A program made the position numbers and the translations under genes. Positions 1 to 11,800 of a stretch of 64,000 bases of DNA are shown piece after piece (positions within the stretch are counted from its first letter, which is position 1; every line of letters begins with the position of its first letter). The notes beneath the pieces are model-generated. The model was not told where the DNA came from, did not search any database, and saw only the letters and a program-made list of their open reading frames with translations. The stretch lies in assembly GCA_033032175.1 (NCBI GenBank), contig CM065328.1, positions 8,370,690 through 8,434,689 of the forward strand, written 5' to 3'. This DNA is from Saturnia japonica. Its lineage: Eukaryota > Arthropoda > Insecta > Lepidoptera > Saturniidae.

Positions 1-114
1 CGTTATTAAGAAACCATATTGTTACTACGAACTACTGTAACTTTGTAAGAAACAAGAATAAAACAAGCGCTATTAATTTAGCACACATTAAATATTGTGA
101 ACGTCTTTTTATTC

Positions 115-240
115 ACAATAGGTGTATTCCGGCAGCTGCACTTGAGAACCAGTCTTCCACTATGCTTAGCGTGTTATCATCTTAGGCCACATGGTCACTT
201 AAGAACAGGTGACATTGTGACCATATCGCTAAACCCTATA
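115..240 (+). repeat. SINE family C tail fragment
   Basis: TGTATTCCGGCAGCTGCAC, CCAGTCTTCCACTATGC and TTAGGCCACATGGTCAC match 11405-11530. Confidence 0.65.
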
Positions 241-2537
241 ACGATTTAAAAAAAAAGGTTTTCGCACAAATGCCGCCTAACTCACCTTTGCATATTCCTC
301 GTATGAATTGGTCCAAATTGCTTCGTCACTGGATGTGGGCAACTATTTACATGCAGTCTACACCAACGCGACTAAAAAAGTATAACGTTAAAAATTAAAT
401 TGTTGATTGAGGAATGGCGACAACCCTACCGGTCACGGGCAATATTCGTTGGGCATGCATTATTCAGTTTCATTACTCCCAAGGCACTCCGACAATAAAT
501 CGATGGGGAGCTTTTATTCATTCCCCGGCTATTTTATATTTTTACCGTCCCGTTTTTATTATTTAAAGTAATTTATGGATCATGGCAACTCGTTATTTTA
601 CACGATTCTTTCCTTAAATTGTTGTCGGGCTCTTAGGTTATGTTAATAAATTTAATCTTACTGCTTTTTATAATTGTTTATTGTTTAAACAGTTATGTCA
701 ATATCATGTGGATATAATATGTTTATAACTTTAAGAGTTTAAAAAACGCATTAACAAAATGGGGTCTCTTGTTAAAACTGTCCAAGAAGATTTTGTGACA
801 ACTTAAAATTCATTCTTCGAATAGTGGCTTATATGTTCTCTACTAAACCTTTATATCCATACTGAAAAACTAGTAACCATGAATCAGGCAAATGACAACT
901 TGTATTAGTCACTAGGTCTCATACACGACATGAGAGGTCTCTATGTTATGCTAATTTGTACGCAACAATAAAGAAAGTATTATTTGTTTAAGTAGTCTGA
1001 TGCTATTATCGATGAAGACCTTATGGGTAAAGTAATTGTGTTAATTGTTGATCTTTTTTAAAATTTATTTCCAATACGTTTCGTAGAAACTTTTGCCAAA
1101 GTCCTGCTTGACCACTTGTTAAGTTGCTAATAGCAAATAATATTTTGCTTTCTAAAGACATTTATTTATATTCAGTGCTATTATTTCGAATTAAATAATA
1201 CAAAATACTCATACTACCTATACTATAAATATTAAACTAATGCTCAAAGAATTGTTTCTTCTCTGTTTGTTTGATTGAACGCGCTAATACCTAGAACTAG
1301 CAGTCAGATTTCAAAAATTATTTTTGCATCTTATAGCCTATTCATTGGGGAAGGTTATAAGGCTATATAACTTCATGCTACGACTCTTCAGAAGCGGATC
1401 AGAAACCATTAACGACAAAAAAACTAGGAAAGTAAGAACGACGATAAGTTACACAGGTGCGTTGACGGCGGCGCGGTGTAATTAGTCGAATAAATTTAAC
1501 ACCACTGAAACCGTAGGACACAGCTAGTATCAAATAAAATGACATCAGTTACAGAATATGTAGGGCAAATTAAGGCAAATTTTCGTACACAGTCAATGAA
1601 TTTCATACAACAAATCGCAATTTATTTAACTTGTTTTAAGCACACAATGGACGGCTTGAATCGTTACATATAAATACGGTTTATTTATTTTTCTGAAACA
1701 GAATCCAATTAACATGAAGGGTGTTGACTCAAAGCAATTGATACAGCTAATCGACTCGCCCATTCATACATTCAATACGTGCTTTTATACCCTTAATGTA
1801 CGTGAGGGATGGGATTTGTTTCATCATTCAATAGAAAGAATCTGTAAGAGCTATTAAGTTAATCCCCTTAAACCACTACCACCGAAAACGGTTTCAATCA
1901 AACGATACTTTATATTTTACGTACATTGCGTTTATGTATAATAACTTATTAGAAAAGTTCAATGAAAGCGCGCAATGGATAAAGTATAATTAAACAGTGT
2001 AGGCATAACAATATTGTTATATGTTTTTTGATTGTGAAGGTGGGGGCAAAAGCGATAGATAGGAATGTAATCAGTGCTAAGTTATTTCATTGCCCGATAA
2101 AGAGGCCACTTTGTGAGGATAATTTAATATTATAGTCGATTGAAAGACCTCCGAGGGCGTCGTTATGGATTTTTCATTGGTATATTGGTTGTATTTTTTT
2201 TTCTTTCTATTTATCTGACGTTGAGCAGGGATTTTTACTGTTGACGTGACGTGACAGGGCCATTGAGGGTGAAAAAGCGAGGGTTGTGTAAGTAAAGGCA
2301 CGAGAGAAACGGTTACCATTACAAAGTGTTTACTCCCGCTCGGAAAACCTTGTGGTTTTTAAAATAAAATTGACATAATAAAGTTACTTTAGGCCCTAGG
2401 ATGGTTCTAATGTCAAAAGTACCGGTCAGGAAAACATTTCTATTGTCGAGACATAACGGCAAGTGACGTGGAGTTATTAAAACCTTTCATTTTTAAAATA
2501 AAATTGTATATTACGTTTATTTCATAACCCCATCGAA
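241..2537. other. No gene seen; AT-rich flank
   Basis: Only a repeat-like patch at about 1270-1400 (GAACGCGCTAATACCTAGAA, AAGGTTATAAGGCTATATAA) is recognisable. The small open frame at 2077-2319 has no family signal. Confidence 0.6.
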
Positions 2538-2770
2538 ATCATCATCATTTCTGTTGAAAGATGTCAACTGCTGGGACCTAGGCCACCCCCAATAATCACC
2601 ACAATGAGCGGTCCTGCGCTGTTTACATCTGGCGCGTTCCTGCAACTTTTCTTCCAATCCGGGTTTCTTTTGGGTCATTCAGTGCGTGGTCGCCACCCGA
2701 GAACTCTTTAGCCCCATCGGCCATCCTTCCTACGACACGACCCAGTCCACTGCCACTTATGAATTCTTAG
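2538..2770 (-). repeat. RTE-type LINE 3' end
   Basis: The reverse complement contains GCGCAGGACCGCTCATTGTGG and GGCCTAGGTCCCAGCAGTTG, the RAAQDRSLW end and 3' UTR of lepidopteran RTE-like LINEs. Related pieces lie at 4395-4510 and 7600-7780. No intact frame remains. Confidence 0.7.
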
Positions 2771-3889
2771 TACAAACGCTAATGGCGGCCAGTGAGCTTT
2801 AGCTATTGTTCATAAATTTTAAATACTGCACGCTCCTTACAACAAGCGGCTAACGAGCACGCTTGCCCGCCGAGGCCTGTGAAATCTTGCGTGACATTCA
2901 CGCCATCAGTGGCTAGAATGTCCATCGAGTTCAGTGTAACAATTTACGTTCTATAGATACGTCATGCAACCTTCTTACGATGAAAATAGTATAGCCACTA
3001 TAGACCCTAAAATAGTATTTACAAAACCAGCGTTACAACATAATATCTAAATACAGTTTTATTAATTCCTTTATTTAAATAACGCATTTATCTTTAGTTC
3101 TTAAATGTACGACGGTATGATGAAATTTGTGGGGTTGAATTTCATTAAATTATTTATGCTTACGTAGCTGCTAAAATAAAAATAAATAAACCAAAAGCTA
3201 TTACATTAATGAGAGTTCGCGTAATAGAATCCATCGACGTATACACAGACCCTGCAATGTTTCTCTTAATGAAAATTTAATCAGATTAACATAGGAATAG
3301 ATTTAACTGGAAACTGTACAGTGTAGGTACACTTTATATATATTGATCTAATATTTATGTACAATCGCCAATGACTATGTGTACAGTTATAACAGTTTTA
3401 GTATTCGGTACATGAAATTAAGAAACGGAACCCTTTAAACACTTTTTTGTCTGCCTGTAGTCAAGACCCGTTTCCTGGAAAACGGCTTGAGGTAGAAATT
3501 AATATCGAATACTAAGGTCTATACAATAAAGTACTCTATACTATAGAATATATACAACACAAAATTTTAATTAAATGTGATCATAATTACAGGCAACAAC
3601 GGCATGCGCATTAAATCCTATTACATTGTATACCTTTAGTAATTTAAAGATACAAACAGCTTTATAAAATAAACTTTTTTTTACAAAAACAAAACGGACT
3701 CCAAAATACTCTGAAAAATGCACAAAAAATAATGACGTTATTAATTTACTTAAAAATATCCTCTTTTTAACTCAATTTGATATTCCCACGAACTATTCGA
3801 CTGCCACATGTTTTATTAGGACAATAATATACAATTATTCTTATTTTTGGAGTCGGGCCAGCCATGGTTTTAATAAATTTTAGGAAGGA
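2771..3889. other. No feature recognised
   Basis: AT-rich sequence with no open frame or repeat that I can name. Confidence 0.55.
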
Positions 3890-4015
3890 TAGATCAATGA
3901 CTATACATTTCCCGTTTGATTTTTAAGAGTTTTCAGGTGTATCTTCGAAATCCAAAGTCCAATGCCAATGAAATTAAAATGGGACGCACCTGGAAATATC
4001 CCCTTTCCAACAAAA
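3890..4015 (+). repeat. Family E copy, partial
   Basis: GTGTATCTTCGAAATCCAAA, CCAATGAAATTAAAATGGGA and ATCCCCTTTCCAACAAAAT. Confidence 0.6.
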
Positions 4016-4394
4016 TAATAATATTTTAAATCGTTTTATAAATAATCCCAAGAAATGCAAATAATGTTTAAAGTACACAGTAATTTAGTTCTCGTCTCAC
4101 GAACAACAATATGCTCTCTTAATTTGAATAACAGTATCAAAGAAGATGTCAAGTTCATTTTGTAATACTATTGGAAGAAACGTTGTAATTTCTCATGAAT
4201 CTATTTAATGGTAAATAGTAACCTAGATTATTAAAATGCATAGGGAAGATTTCCGGAACCTACAGTCTTATAAATGTATGAAGGTACAAATTATGTTAGT
4301 GACTTTGTTTATTCGGCGGATCTCCTCATTTCTGGTTCGATTACGCAGAGAAACTCTCAGCATAGCCCTCTTCATTGCTCTTTGAGTGACCTTT

Positions 4395-4515
4395 TCTCAG
4401 TGGCCGTATCGGAAGATGTGGTGTGGCCAGACCCGCCACAAGCTGGACCGACGACCTGGAAAAGTAGTGGGTAGCCGTTGGATGTGCGCAGCACAGGTCC
4501 GGTCGTTGTGGCGGT
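4395..4515 (+). repeat. RTE-type LINE 3' fragment
   Basis: The plus strand can be read VVGSRWMCAAQVRSLW, after a diverged RWTDDL segment. It is the same family as the fragments at 2538 and 7600 and is degenerate. Confidence 0.7.
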
Positions 4516-5014
4516 AATATACATTTAATTAGTACGTTGCAAATTATATTTGCTGATAATTTCATACAGTGCATAAAAGTTAAAGGTAACGTATGAAATG
4601 CGGGCATTCTACAGAATGCCTAAGAGTAACTGGCAATGTATGAAATAAAGAGAATTATTACATACGTTGCCTAGGCATTTTATAGAATGTCAAATGCTAA
4701 TTTAGGTAAAGTATGTAATACATCTGCAATTCGTTTCGAATATCACGTGGGAGTTTTTAACGGGATCTCAAAGTGTCATGTGATGGTTTTTGTTTGAAAT
4801 TCATAAACTTATGTTATTTGACACTATAATATGTAATTTTGGCGGCATACTTTGCCGATTTCTCATTTGGCTTTCTATAGAATGCCTAGGCAGGCAATAT
4901 ACATATTGTCTATACTCTATAATGTAATATACGAGTACCTGCAAAATGAAATTTTGTCAACTAAAAACGTGTCGTCGTGCTTCAGAAATATTAGAAAATG
5001 TTTTTTTTAATACA

Positions 5015-5265
5015 ACAAAGCTAGCAAACAAGCATACGGCCCGTCTGAAAGTAAATGGCTACTGTAGCCTATGGACGCATTTAATACCATAGGTTTCACT
5101 AGCGCGTTGCAAACCTTGAACCCCTTACTCCAAAGAGATATGTAAACCCTACTCACCGCAGGAACACAATACTAGTTTATTTAGCTAAAATCTTCTGTAG
5201 AGTGGATATGTTCTAGCAGTTAGACTGTCCCAAGTAGAGAGTAATCTCCAAAGACATTTTTATCT
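5015..5265 (+). repeat. Interspersed repeat family D
   Basis: Blocks CAAACAAGCATACGGCCCG, GGCTACTGTAGCCTATGGAC, TGCAAACCTTGAACCCCTTA, CTCACCGCAGGAACACAATA and ACTGTCCCAAGTAGAGAG. Related copies are at 5755-5900, 26780-26960, 43915-44185 and 61820-61935, and inverted at 20140-20335. The last third is typical of a LINE or SINE 3' region. Confidence 0.7.
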
Positions 5266-5754
5266 ATTCGCTACCTCTCTCTATAATATTCCAACAATAT
5301 TTTATGTAAAACATGTCATAACAGGAAACTCGCCCCTACTTCTTTCTTCTACTCGCTACTTGTCCAATTTTATTTTAAATTTAATGACAATTACACCTCG
5401 TTTTAAGTGAAAATATAGCCGAAGATGGAAAATCACTAAGTAAAGAATATTGATTATTAAGTGCTGCTGCGGCACACACTAAGGGTTAATTGGTTACAGA
5501 TTTACTACTTTATAGATCACTAGTTACACACGCAAGAGAAATACCAGAAGTTATTCTTGCAGACTTTTCGAGTTTATGTTTATTTACAAAAAGTTCAGGG
5601 CACGGTGTAATTTAGTGGGGCGTGAGGCTTGAATTACGATTATGACTTCTCGCTGCTAAAATAGTAAATCCACACTTAAATGTAGTCTGGGACCTGGTGG
5701 GTAGCACCATGTAAATGTAGTCATAGAAAAAACTTAGATAGGATTTTTTTCTAG

Positions 5755-5900
5755 CAACTAAATTAGGAAACAAACATACGGCTCGCCTGATAGTAAGGAA
5801 TTACCGCATCCAATAGACGTTTGTATCACCATACATATTACTATCGCATTATTAACCCTGAAACCTTCTCCAAGGAGGATACCCACAGAAACTAATTTGT
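5755..5900 (+). repeat. Family D copy
   Basis: CAAACATACGGCTCGCCTGA, TTAACCCTGAAACCTTCTCC and AAGGAGGATACCCACAG in family order; shorter than the copy at 5015. Confidence 0.6.
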
Positions 5901-6114
5901 AATTGATAATAATTAAAATATTTATCTAATTAGTTTTGTAACATTTTTACCTTACATATGAAATTGGCGTTATGTTAAACTGGCCACTTTGATCTTAAAT
6001 ATCTGGCGTTTGGTTAGGAATTCCAAATTCAAATCTATGCTTGTGTATTTGTGTTTCGAATTTAGTGATTCATTTGTTTTCGTACATTACATCGGGAGTG
6101 TTTGTTATCTCTAC

Positions 6115-6700
6115 TACATGTCAGAAACAAGGAATCCTAAACAGGGTGCGAAAGTATTTCAGACATGCTCATCTGTATCTTGTTTACAAGGCACAAGTTC
6201 GGCCGTGTATGGGTTACTGTTCGCATCTTTGGGATGGATCCGCAAAATACCTCCTAGATGCTTTGGACAGGTTGCAGAGTCGGGATGTTCGCATTGTTAA
6301 TGATGCAGACGTTACCAAATATAACGAGCCGCTTAAGCTGTCGCTGAGCGTGTTCTTTATCATGGTGAGTGTTCTGAAGAGCTGTTAAATTTAATTCCCT
6401 TCACTTTTTTCTACAGCAGAACCACACGCGCTGAGCTTCGGAGTCACAGTTTTACAGTAAGTTCTCTATGACTTATCTTTGTCGTACCGTGAAACTGTGG
6501 AACCTTCTCCCGGCCAGCATGTTCCCTCCCTATAACATCGGGTCCTTTAAGCTTAACGTGAAGAGATCTTTATGGAGGCCGGTATGACAGCAGCAACCAC
6601 CGATGGATTTAGATCTCTCGGTGGTCACCGTTGTGTTTGGATTGTGCTGTGCTTACCATCAGGGACTGTACCGTCAATGTACCGAGCAATTTGAAAAAAA
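6115..6700 (+). pseudogene. Degenerate CR1-like LINE 3' end (RT C-terminus and 3' UTR)
   Basis: The plus strand reads VRKYFRHAHLYLVYKAQVRP, then MGYCSHLWDGSAKYLLDALD and RLQSRDVRIVND, the C-terminal RT block of CR1-type LINEs. After frame changes the motif LWNLLPASMFPPYN continues near 6500. The 3' UTR (TGACAGCAGCAACC... near 6586) recurs at 33555-33665 and, inverted, at 35165-35285. The copy is multiply broken and inactive. Confidence 0.85.
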
Positions 6701-7599
6701 AAATACCGCTCAGTGAGCAATTAGCAAAACCTACATGGTACTTCCTGGAAAACCTTGAAATTTGGCGCAAAGGGTTAACACAAGTTAAACTCCAACATAG
6801 CTTAGTAACATTCAGGCGATTTCACCATTTTTTGTAAAAATTGTAAGAAAACTACACGGGATAAATTAAAACCTTTAAGAGTTATTCCGAACATTTATTT
6901 TCACAATAATTAACAGAATTACTAATACACACTTACAGGTTAAATTATGTTTTGTATATAATTTGTAGAAGTTATTTATTTACAAGAAATTAATATATTT
7001 TTATATTATTATTACTTTTAAACATTATCTATGACACTAAATATAATAATACTATTTAAAAATAGTAACAATTTATAATAAAATTATCATAATTGCCCAC
7101 AACGGAAAATTAATTAGCCTGTGAATCAGGGACGCATATACTTATTACAACTAGGGGCCATTCGAATAGATTGTAAGCTATATGTGGGCCGATACAAACA
7201 AAAAAAAAACTCAATATTAAAAAAAATAATTTAATTAAATTACAATTTTTTATTCCAAGTACTGGCATTGCACTGAACTAACAAATTTGTACAGCTTACA
7301 CAGTACAAAGATATGATCTGAATAGCGTATCGTCAATATTTTTATTTTTCGCTAATTTCTTTTAAATCTTTAGCGGGCCGCACGGACATTGACAGCATCT
7401 CTTCTGTAAATACTTCAACAAAACCGTACAAAAAATTTAAACAATGTGTAAAAATTTTGTACGTCATACTGTATCGTAAAATTGCAAAAAACCTAACATA
7501 ATTTATCTATTATAAGACCATAGTCCTACTGGGGTAGGTAGAAGAGATTCTCATGGAAAAAAGAAATACGGAAAATGACTGCTTTAAACAACAACGAAG

Positions 7600-7785
7600 A
7601 CGAATGTATGTGGGCGTAGAATATCTGGATGTTTGTTACCCGATGGGGCCAAAGAGTTCTCGAGTGGTGACAACGTACCAGAAGACACAGTGTGGATAGA
7701 CTTGCCACAAGGTGGACCGACGACTTAAGTAAAAGACAGGTCGTTCGATCGTTTGATCTTTGGTGGCGACCCATGGAGTGGACGT
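7600..7785 (+). repeat. RTE-type LINE 3' fragment
   Basis: Contains CGATGGGGCCAAAGAGTTC, GCCACAAGGTGGACCGACGA and related C-terminal RT sequence, out of frame in places. It matches 2538-2770 in reverse. Confidence 0.65.
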
Positions 7786-8733
7786 TTTTTAGTTGAAAAG
7801 ATGGATTTCAATACGCCGGTCTAAACGAATTTTGCATGATTTTTGGCGATAATGGAAACACCCAAAATTAGTACGGCCACAGCATTTTGCACAATACAGA
7901 CAACAACTCACAACGTATCACCTGCTAATGTGGCTCAAGTATTACATTTACGTGTGTTCGTCATCGAAGATAAAATCAATCCACTTTTAGACATTAGTTT
8001 GTATGCGTAAGTCATATTCTTTGTAGATTTCATTAAAGTTTAGTCACCAACCTATAATATCAGCTTTCGTTTTGACGTATTAAGTACTTAGACTCTACGA
8101 ATTGTTGGCAATCGGCAATTAAACTTCAATTGCTTTTTTATATTTAGTTTACACACAGTCTACGACTGTATAATGCACATAGTAGTTGAATGTCTTTGTT
8201 TGGCGATATTCTTATAATACATTTCAAACATCAGTCTTTCAATAATATAAAAAATTATGTAGTGTATATAGTAATTATAAAAAATGACAACTAACCTTTT
8301 TTCTTTGATTTTTTTTCGCAAACATACATCTATCTTAATTTGTGATATAATTTATTTAAAACCTTATGATGATAAGTTATATTTATAACTAGCTTCAGCC
8401 AGCGTCTTCACCCGTATTGTAAACTTCTTTAAACGTACTCCTAACACAATTACTATTTCTAGATCAAATTATTTTGGGTCTTGTAATTTTAATTTAGTTC
8501 TATTTCACTTTTAATATTACTACTTAACTCTTTTAAACCCATTTTTTGTTTCATTATTTAATATTTATCATGTATGGATAAGTGTTAAATATTAGTCAAA
8601 TAATTGATAAATATTTAATCTGGGAAGCGGCAAAAACAATACATAACATTATATAACACGCATAGTATTATTGCCGCGAGAGAAATACTGTACGTAATTA
8701 AAATTTTGCTTGTATTATTGATATGTTTTCTAA
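7786..8733. other. Sequence downstream of the Dscam-like gene; nothing recognised
   Basis: AT-rich. A fragment CTAGCTTCAGCCAGCGTCTTC near 8391 resembles the start of a common lepidopteran repeat. It may include 3' UTR if polyadenylation occurs later than 8734. Confidence 0.5.
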
Positions 8734-8739
8734 TTTATT
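8734..8739 (-). promoter_or_regulatory. Possible polyadenylation signal of the Dscam-like gene
   Basis: AATAAA on the minus strand, about 60 bp after the proposed stop codon. Such hexamers are frequent in AT-rich DNA, so this is only suggestive. Confidence 0.35.
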
Positions 8740-8797
8740 TAAATATTAATATTAACACTGTCATCGAAATACCGATCATACTTTTGAAGCTTTATCG

Positions 8798-8826
8798 TTA
8801 TCTGTGATGCGGTGTTCGGCAATGAC
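8798..8826 (-). CDS. Dscam-like terminal exon with stop codon
   Basis: After an acceptor TTTCACAG the frame gives RHCRTPHHR and TAA at 8800-8798. The phase fits the previous exon, completing Arg, and a possible AATAAA lies about 60 bp downstream. So short a coding tail has little evidence beyond splice signal and phase. Other isoforms could end elsewhere. Confidence 0.6.
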
Positions 8827-11800
8827 CTGTGAAATTAAAATAAAATTAATATAATTAGGAAATTCTCTTTACCTATACATTGTTACATGGGTCTTTACTG
8901 AGAATTTAGTAGACCTTACTAACTTTAATAGTTATTGTAGATTGATGGATTGAGAGTCAGATTGTGTTGCCCAAATTTTCAAAGAAACTATTATTTTAGT
9001 AACTTTAAAAGGAGCTTGGAATTTTGTAGTAACGAGATGGTCATTTAATAAACAACAATATAGACCATATATCTACATACATTTTAAGAGTTGCTATAAT
9101 TAACATCAATGTATATCATTAATATCAATATTTAGGACAGCAAACCTTTTCAAAATTATGAGAGAATTCTAGAACTTACGTTTCGGCATCGCAGTAATGG
9201 TAGCTTTGGACGTACTGTCGCTATCATCTGATTCTGAACGATTCTGGAAGCTTGTCTCTGTGGAGAATTAATTAATTCCATAATATGCTAATTACTCGCA
9301 CGTAGTCATCAAGTTGCTATAAAAAATCAGAATAAAGGATCAATCTGTAAAAAAAAATTATTACGATATTCCCTAAGAATATTTGGGAAGAAATTGTTAA
9401 GGTAAATCGACCATGGAATTCTCCACTTCCATATACTTCTTTTATAGTATAGTTCACTTTCATTGAATATTTGAAAGCCGTGAACACTTCACCTCCAGCT
9501 TGCAATTATGTGTCTGATTTTCAACTTATCACGACATACAACTTTCACATTTTTGATCTCACTACTGTTATCCATAAGGGCCCAAGAAAACTGTAGCCTC
9601 AAACTGCTTTTCCAGTTCCACGGGTCTTGAACTTGTTCATTTACATTCTCCAAATCAATTAAGTCCATAAATTATAACCAAACATCTTGTGGCGCAAGAA
9701 AATATAATTACAATAATAATTAAATCCCTAATGATTTCTCTCTGACCGTCTATATAGCACGGTGAATATTGAAGAACAATTTATCACATTATCATGTTTT
9801 ATGTAGGTACATAGATTAAGGTGTACCAAAAAAGTCGTCATTGTGTTCTGGACTAGTAAAATTTGAGTTGAGGATACAAAAATATAGATCTAGTTAAAAC
9901 TTGAGCTATTAATGTATGAGGTCTGTATGATGAGATCGCTAATCGTTTTTTTTAAATTTCGCATACAAAATTTTATAATTTCGCATAAATATTGGAATTT
10001 TGGAATGACCAATACACATTTTTGTAGGCAGTTGAATGATCTACGTAAAATGTCTCTTCGGATTATTTAATAAAACACTGGTTCGAATGTTATTCAAGCT
10101 CAAAGTTGGATTGATGATTGATTACACTTTGGAGTTTTTATTGTTGCTACGAAATCATTGTTTTTTTTTTAATAGAACATCTATTCATTATTCTTTAACG
10201 ATTAATTCATTAAACGATAAATAAATAAACCTAGTAAAAGATTTTTGCCAGCATGCTCTCTTGAAATACGATGTCAAAACGTTAAAGAGGGCACATATAC
10301 CTAGTCAAATTGACTTTAAAAATATTTATTGTACCTTACTGGTAAACTTTTTTTTTTAATTTTGGCATTTGCCTATGTATGTAATTTCGCCAATGTCAAG
10401 TGTGACAAATATACGTTATAGAATTTAGTTGCCAAATGTTCGATGTAGCGTATTAAAACACATACAACAAACACGGGCATAAAACCAGTCACAAATTTAT
10501 ACATGTTATGGGAACTGCAGGGATAATATAAAATTACATATGTTAAACATATAAATAAAAAGCATAATTATACACTTTATAGACACGAACAAAGGACAAT
10601 TACAATTTTATACTATTACAATAAATATTTAAGTACACTAAATATTTCAGTAAAAGTAGGTAGTAAACAAATTTTCACTGTGTACTGTTTTATTTCGTTT
10701 TAAGGAGTCAGTCCGAAATCTACGAAGCATTCATCCAAAAAGCTGACCTAAATGGAAAGGCACAGCCATTAATTTTATTAAATTAGACCAAGATTAATGG
10801 TGAAACGAGACGCAAGTCGCTTCGGGCCACCAAACCTTCGGCTGTTCGGCTTATGATGAACGATCGTAATATAATTAACCTTTCTTATTTTATTATTTAT
10901 TAATTTAATAGCCGTTATCCACCCTATTCGTTGAGTATCAAATACATTTTAGTAATAATTGATAAAAATTATCCACAATAAAATCAAAATAATAGAATCC
11001 GTGCAGCCATTTCAGTCATGTCTTTTTTCAAAATAAGTCAAAATTGCAACACTAAAAATTTGAAAATAAAAAGAAAGTTCTCAGATGAAGTAGGCGGAAA
11101 TTCGTATTCACTTTTGCATAATGTTTATGGGGGTTAAATCATCGCAAATAGTCACCGCTATCACCTCCTAACGGGAATAAAACGAATTACCAAAAACCTG
11201 TATATTGTATGACGAATTTTTTTATACCTTTCATATCTTACCTTAAACCTTAATACTAGCTTATCACAAAATCGATCAACGTGATTTCGACTCCCTGCAA
11301 TGAACCTGATCTTTCGGTGAAGGAAAACATATCATGGGGGTGGAGCTTTTTCTAATGCCCGCCTGGCTAGCTACCACCCTCAAGTTGAAAATCTGTCGCC
11401 AAACACGAATAGGTCTGTTCCGGCAACTGCACTTTAGAGATGTCAGTCTTCCACTAGGCTTAGCGTGCTATCATCTTGGGCCATATCGTCACTTAAGATC
11501 ATGTGAGATTGTGGCCACAAAGCTAAAAATATAGTAGAAACTGTATAGATTTTTAAAAGAATAGATATAAATGATTCCATCGCGATTGTTTTAAATTCGT
11601 ATATTTCATGGCTCCAAAATGAGCACTCTACGGTAAAAATAATATAAATTAAGAGAAATACTCCGTTTCGTTGACGTTTTGGGTATTGTTTATTTTCGTG
11701 TAATTTGTTACTAAGTTAATGGTCTTTTATAAGTTACGATGAAATTAATGATGACCAAACTTCGGATTTCAATGTATTTTTAAGTTGGGAATTATGAAAC

